Of a DNA stretch of 64,000 bases, positions 10,201 through 22,200 are shown piece after piece. Made by a program: the position numbers and the translations under genes. The notes beneath the pieces are model-generated. The model did not search any database and was not told where the DNA came from. It was given only the letters and a program-made list of their open reading frames with translations. The DNA comes from Orbicella faveolata (lineage: Eukaryota > Cnidaria > Anthozoa > Scleractinia > Merulinidae), in NCBI RefSeq assembly GCF_002042975.1, contig NW_018149014.1, positions 867,462-931,461 on the forward strand, in the 5' to 3' direction. The number at the start of each line of letters is the position of its first letter. Within the stretch, counting starts at the first letter, position 1.

Positions 10201-13200
10201 TCAGAAGTCATGCTTCTCTGAAGCTAAAATTTGACATGGTAAATAATTACATGTAACCTCTGCATAATTAACAGCGGTTAATGTTTCTTACTAGCTCTAG
10301 AGAACCCAGAATCCATCATTTTCGAGACAGTGAACGCAACTGACTAATTTATGACTTACAATTATTTATACATTTATCAATGACTGAATACCTCGCAAAG
10401 TCGAAGAACGGTTTGGACGTCAGTGGCATGGCTTTCAACATCTGTCTCAGTATTCTAATAATTCCAACAAATAATCAATTTGTCAATTAATATATCCTTG
10501 GTACAAAAGATAAGGGCAAATGGCCGCCACAGCAGCGCAGAGTGAGAGGGATTTGCGCGATTCTGATAATAAGCTTGCTATTCTCTTGCCACGTACTAAC
10601 CAATACAAAAATAACTTTGGCTATAGTGGTGCAGTCCTCTGGAACAGTCTATCCTCAGCTGCTAGGCAAGCAACACCTCTGACTAATTTTCGACGATTGT
10701 TAATTAATTCCGACACGGCATTCATGTAAAACAGGCTTTAATTTAGTTTACTTTTCTTTAATAGTTAGCAATATTTTAAATTATAGTAGATTAATCTGTA
10801 TACATAGTCTTTTGTAATAAGTTGTAGCTTTTATATCAAATTGATAATGCCTGATGTATTTACCGTGTTTTTATACATAGATGATGATGATGATGACGAC
10901 GATGATGATAATGACGATGATGAGTAAGGATTAGGGACGGGGGGGGGGGGTTTAGCAATTTCTAAAAAAGTCCTGCACAGCCAAAACAGCAGGGAAAAAA
11001 TCTTGCAAAGGGAGCCACGAGGAATTAAAAATCGAGCAAGGGCTTTCTTCTATCCAGGTCCTATTTTTGATGTTTTGATGTCTTTGATGAAAAAAATTTC
11101 ATGCCCCAGAAAATTGCCAACTCCCCCCTCCTCCTCCGTTCTCACAAAAACTAATGTCCTGTCTCTTAGGGAGATTCTATAAGGAACGACTCATCCCTAA
11201 TCCTGCGGGGGAGGAGGAGGGTTCTTGGTTCAGGTCGCACGTGCACTAACACGATATTGTCAAAAATAACTTACGCACAAACAGTACCTTCATTTCTTTG
11301 GCTTTTTTCTGAATTTCCGTAAGAACACATGAGCCAGTCACCGTGAATCCCATCAATCGACTCTCCACTTCAGTCATCCAAGTGTTGAGCTGTTTCAGTT
11401 GAATCTCCAACAACTTCAACCCGTACCTAGTCTCTTCCGCTTTCTTGTACGTAATACCCAACTGCTGACACAAAGCGCGCCAGCGGTCATTCAAATGCTT
11501 CTGTTTCTCAGCAACCGCGCCTGCATATGGTGTACCGCCCGCCTTACTGATGACGTAATAGGCGCATTCGTTCATGGTTGACCTTGTGCCCTCGTGACCT
11601 TCAATGTCAGCGACGTAAACCTGTATAGACAAAAATTACAGTAATAATCGTTTGGAACTCCAACAAGATGGACAGGAAGCAGAAGAGAAACCGCTTCTGA
11701 ACACTGAAGAGCTTTGGAATGAGTACGAGAGGTTTGTAAAAGTTAATAATTTTTAAAGCTTAGCACTCAAGAAAAGGAATTTAACGAACATTAAAACCGG
11801 TAAACGTAGCGTGTTATGAGGAAAATATTTGACTTAAAGGAGCTAAGTCACAGTATCTTGAGTTATTTTGGCCCCGTACAAAATTACCTTTAAATTGAAG
11901 GAAACATGAAAATCGTAGTTTACTAAGATAGAAAAACTCCAAAGAGGTAATAATAAACCATCAAGGAGCAAGGATGGTTAAGGATGGAAAAGATTAACAC
12001 CGATTGCAAACGACGAACTTGAAAAATTTAAGTTGAACTTTTCAAGATGCGCAAACCGCGACGTAGGTCTTTTAAGGCATAGTCCCAAAAGGGGGAAATG
12101 GAAACAATTGCCATCAAACAACCAACCAGCCAAACAAACAAACAAACAAACAAACAAACAAACAAACAAACAGTCAAACCTGAAATACTGTATCTCCTTG
12201 ATCATCCGGGATACTAAGAAACGACTCCTCAAGTTCACGTGATACCGACGATTCTATGGTCACCAGCCAATGGGAGAGTGTCTCGTGTAATCGACTGAAT
12301 TGCTCAAAATGTCTCACAATATCCGCCAACGACTGCATGGAAGTTGAGAGGAGACGACAAACATTGCTCCACAGTGTGCTCATTGAAGATACCTGTTTCT
12401 TGATGCGTTCGGAGTCGTATTGATCGGCTGATTTTGAAAGTTCGTCAGCTCTCCTGGTGATTTTATCCAGCTGGGGTTTGCGGTCGTCAATCTCTTTTGC
12501 ACTGGCCTGTTGAAACAGGAGTCCTCAATAAGTCTCTCGAAATGTCATTTATCTAAAAATGTCTCGTTTTAGAATTCATCAAATATTTCCTCAAAGCTCA
12601 CAGTTTTCCTCGAGCTACGCACTCGGTAAACTGTTCGCTTCTCGGAACAGGTAATGTCCGCGGACAAATATCCGAGCATATTTTCGAGCCAAATGGAGGC
12701 TGTTGTTTATATACATTGCGTTCTAAAGGGATGGCTAGTATAGTTTTTGGACATCCCCAAGTGCGACAAAACAAACAAACAAACAACAAATAGACCAAGT
12801 ACTTATGCAGTTTCATGAAGTACCTTCATGGCGTCCAGTTCACGCTCAACCTCACGGACCGTGACGGCCTTGGACTGAGCTCGGAGTAGTTTCTCTTTCT
12901 CTCTCAGCCACACCATCAGATTCTCGGTGAGTGACGTGTACTCCTGCCAATCTTTCAATGACAGCTCAAGCTGTTGTTGGTTGCTTGTCACACGGTTTGT
13001 GATCATTATCCACCGCCTCGACACCCTGTCGAGTTCCATGGCGGCCTGGCTACTTAGACTTCCCGTACAATCTTCGATGATCCGCTGACCAGTAGAACAG
13101 AAGGCGTTGTACCCTTGTCTATGGGTGTTGATATCTTTCTGACACATCTGAAGGAACGGAAATAAGTTCATGGCTTATTGCAAAGCACTGCTTGCTGTAT

Positions 13201-16200
13201 GACAAGTTTCACCGAAATAAATATGTCCAACTTCATCTTACTATTCAAGCATGTGTGGCGAAGAACTACTATGATATTAAAACTTGATTTCAATATTGTT
13301 AATGCAGCCAATCTCCCGTAAGCGAGCATGCTTGAGACCTAAAAAATGTGTCTGCCTATGAAAGATAACCTGTTATTGGAGGTTACAAATGCAGTTGTGA
13401 GTATATATGGCTAGACTCTGGATCGAGCGGGTTCAAGCCCTGGCCGGGGACATTGTGTTGTGTTCTCAGGCAAGACACTTTTCCCTCACAGTGCCTCTCC
13501 CCACCCAGGTGTAAAAATGGGTACCAGCGAAATTATTGTTCGCGGATATCCCTGCGATGGACCAGGAATGCGTCGGTGCCATGAGCCACAATGTCTTAGG
13601 AAAGTGTGCGATAATGAAGATAATAAAATGTTACTATATCTATGTTTGTATTTTGTATCTTGTGTATGTAAAGAAAAAGAATCCATTTGTTTAAAGCAAT
13701 TGAATTGCTTGTATCCATGGGAGAAATGACATTGACAACTGCAAAAATATTGCAGCTATATTCTTTGACACATCCCTTTTTCATGCATGCTTTGACATGA
13801 ATTTGCTTCGACCTCCGTACCTGCGTAAGCCTCGTATTAGTGTCTGACTAGAATTTCTGTTGCTTGCCGTGATCACGAATATTCACAGTACTCCTAGATG
13901 AAATGCCAGTCCATCGCAAGCCCCCTNCCCCCCCCCTCCCCCAATCACCTTTTTCAATTCGTCTCTGTTATTTGGCAATACCGATACTCTTGGGTGGTTA
14001 CGAGAGTACAATACAATTTAGCGACATCGTTACCTTCACGTGTTCAAAGTGAACTTTCATTTGTTGAATACTGGCTGAAGAAGGAACCGTAAATCCACTG
14101 TGAGTCTCGATTCCGTCCATCCACTTCATTAGCTCTGTGCTCAGTCCTTGGAACTCTTTGAACCTCTCTATCTGTCGTCCAACCTGCTCTTTGTAATCAT
14201 CTGCTCGCTTCAGCACGGAGCTCCAGAGATGTCGTACGCGTGACATGTTGTCATCAAGGCGTGACTTGTACCTGCTGGCCGTGCTTGCATCCTGATCGAG
14301 ATCTTCCGACTGACGGAGAAGAGAGTCGAAATCTTGTCGGTAACTTTCGTAGTTCGTCTGGAAATCCTGCGTAAAACGTAAAGAGAAAGATAATCACTCC
14401 ACTCTAAGACAGTGCAGGTCAAAATTGAAAGTCACTCCCAGTTGGATTCCTATGCGCAAACCATTACACCTCAGCGACTCCGAAAAACAAGAAGATGTAG
14501 AACCCCGCAAACGAAGCAACATTGCATTTTCCGCGTATATGCATTATTTCTTTCGGAAGCAAACTTCGTTTCTGGGAAGAAAAAAAAAAATCTGTTTATG
14601 AATTTTGTCGTCCAGAAAATTTCCGGAGGAAATGTTGCGTGTGCGTTGAAAACAAGAAGAAAATCTCAGAAATTGTTTCCGCAAAGATGTGTCGTCGTTT
14701 TCGAGGACTTTACAAATACCCACCTCTACACGCTCGAGATTGACAACCACGTCTGTCTGGTCAAGACTCGTGTTATCAGTTCCTCGCAGGACCGTTTGCA
14801 GGACAGCGCAAATCTTCTGATGTTCTTGATCAAATTCCTTCTGCCTTCTGATCGCTCGTTTGTTGTCCTCGATAGACGCGGAGAGTTTCTTTCTGAACTG
14901 TGCCCAGCGTTCTTCGAGCTGTGTGACCTGTTCTTTCATTTCTTGGAATTCCTTCTGGGACGCGGCGCTTAGTTTATCGTCCACGCTGCTATTCAAGGAT
15001 TCTAGTCTGTCATGCGAGTCGTCAAGATCTTGCAAAAGTTCCTACACAAGATGGATCGAAATTTCAGTGAGAAAACTTTGTCGACTAACAGGATTAGATA
15101 AAATAGACTTGAATTGATGGTCTGGCAGAGAGGCATAACGTTACACACACAGCACTTTCAATCTCAGTGTTACAACCTCGAGACAACGTGATTCTGACTT
15201 TTAATTCCGTGGATTAAACCTCAGTGTATGACCATTCAAATGCAAGCTATTGAGCAGTTTTTTCATGTTGTATTGTTCATTTTGCTGTATAAGGGGGTTC
15301 TGACTTCAACGGGTGTGGATCAAACTGCAGTACCCGACCATTCAAATGAAAGCTATTGACCAGTACTTCCATGTGGTACTGTAAATTGTGCTGTATAAGC
15401 TGCCTCTACCTTTTAAGTCTCTGGATGAAGCACTAGTGTGTGACCATTCACATGAAAACTATTGAGCAGTACTTTCAAGTAATTCTTTATTATTTTGCAC
15501 AATGTGATTACAACTTTGAATTCTCTGACCATTCAAATGAAAACTGTTCAGCAGTTCTTTCGAAAAGCACCAATGGTTAGACACCACTTTACAAAATAAA
15601 ATCTCAAAATAATGTATCTGACAATCTAGGAACTAATCGCCAAGAAGAAAATGACTTAATAATCTAACTATACGAAATACAAGTTCGGAAGCCCAACATA
15701 CCTGCAGGAGTTCCAGTTTTTCTGAGTTTTCTAAATCTCCACCGCCAGTGGCTCTTACTTCGGCGTCATCAAGCCACGTAACGAGGCGGTCAATCGACTC
15801 CTGTAGTTGCGTAAAGCCTTGCGTAGCGGAAGTAATCCTACAAGTTAGAGAAATGTGGCGGAAATGAGTGGAAAAAAAAAATCTTGAAAAACGTTAATCA
15901 GGTAAATTCACTCTAGAGAAATAGACAGTTAGAATTACGAGAGAGCAGTCTGAAGGTAACCATCTAGAGAAGTGGCATGGAAAATAATCCATCTGCCGCG
16001 GACTTCAAACTCTAATAACATGGAACACTGGAAATTACCGTTCGCGTTTTGTTTGGAGTTGTTCTTCAAGCGAGGCGAAAGATTGATTGACATCATTCCT
16101 TAGGGGGGTGATGTGAGTCGCTCCAGAGTGAATCTTATCTCTGAGTGAGTCGGCTGTGACGTTGATAGACGTCAGCCAATCACGGTGAAGTTCGACATCT

Positions 16201-19200
16201 TGCTGCATTTGCTGGAATCGATAAAGGCGTAAGAAGCATCAGTTATATTGAAAAATAATCCTTCCGTAAAACCAAAGTAAATCAGTAAAAGGTAAGGTTA
16301 TGTCTGCATTCGAGCAAAGTGGCACATCAGGTCGGAGCTTATCCCGGTTTCTGTAGCATGACGTGATCAGGAATATTTCTACTCCCCCCTGGATGGGATG
16401 CTAGTCCATCTCAGGGTTACCCCAGCATTAAATTCGCCTGCACCCATTGGTACGTCTGGGTGGAGAAAGGCACTGTGAGGGGAAAGTGTCTCAATGTCTC
16501 CGGCCAGGACTCGAACCCGGACCGCTCGATCCGGAGACGAGCGCACTAACCATGAGGCCACTGCACCTCCACTACGTAAATCAATACTTCCGACCAATCA
16601 GAGCAAACACAAGCAACGCAAGGACCAATCAGAACGAAGAAATGCGAATCCCTGCCGAGCGCGGGAAAATGTGATTTCGTTTGGATTTAACTGGCTTCTG
16701 ACTGGTTAAAAGGCAGTGTGTTTTCTCTGATTGGCTAGCGTATTTTCCAAGAGACCTTAATGAATCAATAACAGAGCTCAGCCATGGACGAAAGAACAGA
16801 GCAACTCAAAATTCAATTTGACAATGAACCGAAAACTGCTCCATTTTTCATTCATTTGCATTGTGTTTGTACCGGGAGGTTTCTTGATAAACGGTTATTT
16901 AATAACGGAGCATATTGCGAGCGACTGTCCAAGTCCAACGACGCCAGAATATTGATTGCCGGCCGCATGTATTGACTATACATTACTAACTACTTATTAA
17001 CCGAGAGTGAGGTCTTTACGAAAATCTCAAACCGAGACCTTAACGTATTGACCGAGAGATAGCGAGGTCAATACGGCAAGGTCGAGGTTTGAGATTTTCC
17101 CGTAAAGACCGAACGTTCGAGGTTAATGAGCTGTTTATTGTATGGCTTTTTGCTTTGGTTTTGCGGGCCCGTAATCGGCCTGTGGGCATTACGGGAGAAT
17201 AATGCCCTACAATTGGCCAATCAGAGCGCGATTATATCAGCCACAAACACAAGCCATATGATAAGAATAACTTATAACTAATACAACACACTTGACAATT
17301 ACTGACAATAACTGACAATAACGCGGACATGCATAGTTCATAGTTCGTCACAGAGTTCTTACTTGACAGGTGGACAGCTGTTGAAGCTGTAGTGTGAGCG
17401 GTACATCCACTGTGACAGTCTCGTTCAGCACAGCTGTCTGACTCTCAATCCACGCTTGCATATCCGAACACGAACTCTCAAACCTCTGCCACTTCACTAA
17501 AATGTCCTCAAGTTCCTTCTCCTTCTTGATTAGCCGAGTGGAGACCGAGCCGAACCGCTCTGAAAGCGACGTGATTTCATTGGTCAGGCGTGTTGAGGAC
17601 GACGGGTCACTGTTTTGAGCCCAGTCTGTTGCTAGTTCGGTCACTTCGTCCATTCTTCCGCTAATCTCGTTCATGTCCTCGCGGAGAGACTTGAAAGAAA
17701 AACATCAAAGCGATACATTAACACTTGCTTTCCGCTTACTTCCTAATTTGGCAAATCTTCGGTAAAGCACTTGTTGATTTTTATTATCCAATCACAGAAT
17801 AGCACGAGCTCTCAAGAAAACTCCGAAAGTTGTCATGCCATCATGATGTGATCAGTTGCTTAGCAACGCCGCGACGATAACTGTAGGATGAGACCGGAAT
17901 ACGGGGTAAACCGATACTGGTTTTCTAGACGGATGTAGTAAGTAAAACTAAACCAAAGACTATACATAAGTCTTACCCGTAGCTGCTCGACTTGGGTCTT
18001 AAGTTCTTGTATGTTTCCAGCAACACTTGTCCCCAGTCTCTCCTCTGTGTCATTGAGGACGTTCTTGATGTAACCAATTGAGGCGTCGTACTGCTTGCAC
18101 GCCTGCACGGAGCTCTCGAGCCACGCTTCATATTCATCTACTTTTGTGACTAGTTCAGACCATCTCTCTTCTACAGTTTCGATAGTTTCTTGTACCTCTT
18201 GCTGGTCAAAAGCGGCATCGCCACGCAGTCGACGAGCCGCCACTACAACGTTTTCTACAGCTTCTTGTTGTGTTACTAGGAAACCTTTCATTGCCTGGAT
18301 AAATAGGAAAATTAAGGAAATATCGTAAAGTTACTTGGCTGACAGTGTATCGATCATTTGCGCGACAGTATAACAGTTCAAAACGTTAAACTATGAAATT
18401 AGTTTGATTTCTAAACGGCACTTGAGAACACTTTTCAAACCATAGACGCACTTGGACTTGTTTTGAAACTTACGTATTTTATCATAAAGAAGAAATTGCA
18501 AAAGACCAGTCTCAAGTAAATCCTAAGTAAATCCTATTTACCGTCTTCAGTAAACGAACAAAAGTACACCGAACGCACTTCATGTATCTAGTTTACAGGC
18601 AGGCCACAAAGAAAAATTAAAGTGACACGGCAAAATTTGATTCAAGACAATTTGTTTACTAAACTGTATGAGAAAGACATCTATAAATAGCCTTTCACAA
18701 AGTTGGATAACCTGTTCTCACCTTCACATCTTCCAAAGCGATCTCAAACTCTCGCTGTGTCACAATCCTCTGGTATCTACTCAGTGTCTCCTCTCTTTGT
18801 TCAAACCAGTCATTGATATTTTTTATTTCTGTGTATGTCTTCTGGAAGTCTACCCATCGGTTCAACGCGTACTTTAATTGCTCTTCTTTCTCTGATAACA
18901 GAGTGATGAGCTGTGTCTTCTGCGCGTTGAGACGTCGCACCCCCTCCGTAACGCTTCGCACGGAAGCGTTTCTCCGTTCGTTAAGCGACTGGTTGACTCG
19001 TTTGTTTAGAGCCTCGAGACGTTCTTCCTTGCTACGGAGATCTTTCTTGATGGTCTTCAAATAAATGAGATTACACATTTAGTACAATTTCCTACGCTCT
19101 GTTTACAGAAAAAGGTAATTCCGTGCCTGTTTTCATAGTTCAACGAAAACTGAATTAGTAAGTATATAGCCAAAATTAAAAGTTGGGAACCGAAGTATAC

Positions 19201-22200
19201 GGTAAAACATAATGACTGGCGGGACTCCGCGATTCCTACAGTTCTTGAATCGTGTTAAAGGCTCATTTTAATCCTTATTTTAACCTGTTTTGCTCCGTGC
19301 AAAACTTTACCGAAAACCTGTAAAACTTTACTTTTACAGTGGCCTTATGTAATTCCCTAAATTAAACGTTCTTTTCAGTTTTCACATTCCATAATTGTTC
19401 CATACTGTCGTTTTGATGTAAAACGTTACTCACCCTATATTTTCCCAACTGTTCCTTAGCATCCTCAAGCGAGGCACTACTAAGAACCAAAATGGGTCTC
19501 TCCATAGTGTCCCTGGCGCCATTAAACCACTCCTCCAGCTGCTCCATATCGTCAATGCACCTTACAAGCAACAGATCGGTTTGTGCTCCCAGGAGCTCGT
19601 GTTCACGGTCCTCAAGTAAGGCGCAGAGCTCACTCCAGTTGTCATCTAACCTCGCCTGGCTTTCAATCAAATCTTCCGCGTTTCCGTGTGTCGATTCTTC
19701 CAACTGTGCCGCGATGCGGTCCAAGTTCTCTTTTATCGCCTGGTGACGCTCCACTTCAGTTTGATAATGCTGGTAGAAGAGAGGCAAGTAAGAGTAATAT
19801 TTACCCTTTCAAAGAGGAACACAACGGAAGGGTAAATCTTGTTATATGTAATTAACACAAACAGATCAAAGTGCTCTGTGAGCAAACTCGTGAATTGAAG
19901 GGGTGAATCAAATTTGTTGTAGGATTATCTGTATAACGTGTGTTTACGAAATTCTTGTTTCAAATTTTCTTATTTTTAGTTATAGTAGTTGTTATGCACG
20001 AAACGAGCTATACATTAATTTGATTAGCATTGGTAGGAGGTGATGAAGCTGATGTAAAACTTTTGTTTTGGACATTAGTTTATCCACATATCTAGTTGAG
20101 TTTGAAAATATGAATCACAGAGCTTTCAGGAAAATAAATATAGATAACTGTAGTATGAATCTAGGGTACCTGAAAATTGTAAAAATTGTGATATCAAAGA
20201 CATAACAATTCAGACTATTAAAACAAGGCAAAGAGATGAGTTTTTCGTTGGGAAAGAGAATCAGAATTCTTCTGAAATTCACTTTTACAAAACGGCCTAA
20301 ACACAAAACCGTTTCCCTCTAAAAACTGCATGAATCGACAGGACACGTTCTAACTTACTCTGAGATGTTCCAGTTGTCCTTCGACCATATCCAAACTGTC
20401 ATCGCAGATCTCCTCGTTCCTCATCAGACTAAGAATGGACATAAGCCAGTCGACCAACTCGTCCATCCCAGTTTGATATTCCCGCCATAACTGCAGTAGC
20501 CGTTCAAGGCGCTGCCGCTCGCCTCGGGTCTCTTGACGAAGACCACGCCATTTCTCACGAAACTGACCGAGAGCGGCCTGGACATCGGCATTTCCTGAGA
20601 GGGAACATTGCGAAACAAGAGCAGTTAGACTGATGGGCTAGATTCTCTCTAGTAAAAGAAAATTGCAGTGTTGTACACCACAAACAGAAAGCTGTTTCAA
20701 ACTATTATTTCAAAAGGTTTTGGGGTGTAAAAAAAAAACACTGACTTTATTTGGTGTGAATTGGTATTGCACTTAAAAATACTGTTGTCGTAATCAAGCA
20801 CAATAAAAAAAAAGATAAAATGTATTTTACACTGACTAAAAGATATCGAACCTAGACGTTTCAATTAATTCAGAGACCTTCGTCAGTTAGAAACAAGAAT
20901 AAAAACTGTGCAGAACGTAAAATAATGAAAAACGTGGTGATAAAACATTCATAAAAATTACTAACAAATTAACGTTCAAAAGAAGTTCAAAAAATTCTTA
21001 AGATTACGACAAACACGTGGGAATTCTATTGACTCCTTGACTCCAAAAGAGTTCAAATGATATTAACTGTAATTACTGCTCACCTGTAGCAGTCAAAACC
21101 TGCTCGGCTTCATAGACTAAGCCATCTTTGCTCGGCTGTCGCTCGGTGAATTTACGATCCAACTCACGGTACTTCATCATTTTCATTAACACTGCATCGA
21201 TGTGATCTTCTGGCATTTTCCTGGCAAGGACGAACGATTTTTGCTCTAAGTTATTCATCCACAAGATGAACTTTCTCGAAGATTCATCGAACGATTGCCA
21301 CTGGATCAACACCGTCTGAAGCCATTCGGCACTCTCTTCGCACGCTTCGTACATACTGTCGGCAATCTTCGAAACATCTTCGTACTTCGGACCGACGACA
21401 TCGGCATCAAGGCGTTCTCCGCCCTGTACTGCGTACTGCCGCATCATTTCAACTCTGGATTTGTGGCTGTGAATACTACGGCAAAATCCCTAAAAGAAAA
21501 TACGAACCGTCAGTTCAAGTTAGTATATAAGCTCCGTGTGCTAATTTAGGGTACGTTCCTTAGGGGTGATCTGGATCAGGATCAGTGATCCAAGATCACT
21601 CGGATCATGGTGCATCAATGAACACTAATGGTTTCACTATGTATTTGGTAAACAACCATTGGCTCCAATGTTATAGTACCTGGAAATGTTTAAGTCTTTC
21701 CTTCAAAGCTTCCATGGTGGGCGGCAAACTCTCATCACCAATCAGTTCGTGAAACGCTTTCTCCTGACTAGTCAGCCATTCGGAGAATTCACGTAATTCC
21801 TCCTCGTACTGCTTCTTTTTTGTCCTGGGGGATTTCTTTTCCCCGCTCGGGGGGGTCTTTAACTCCCGCGCGGGGGACGTGGATTTGCTCCTTGGGGAAG
21901 TCACCCGGGTATCTTTAACCTCCGGTTTCTTCACCTCTCTGGAAGTTGAAGCCAAGACCGGTTTCTCTTTCTCGGGGACAATAGATTCAACCACTGGTTG
22001 TCTTGGAGGAGTCTTCACCTCGGACGCTAAGACGCCTAGAGCTTTCAGTTTCCGCTCTCGACTCTGCAAGATCGTTCGAATGCGGCCCCAGCGTTTGTTC
22101 AGGTCAGCGAGACGCGCCTTCTTGTGAGGACTGGCGCCCCTAGACGACTCTTTGTTTAAGAAGTCATGAAGGCATTCTTGGATAACGGAATGACTTTGTA

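Noticed and set aside
12598-12816. 72-residue minus-strand frame between exons 36 and 37
   Set aside because: No spectrin pattern, no phase-compatible splice sites; it is intronic chance coding.
14412-14972. 186-residue plus-strand open frame
   Set aside because: It is a shadow of exon 34 and intron sequence on the opposite strand, with no family resemblance and no splice logic.
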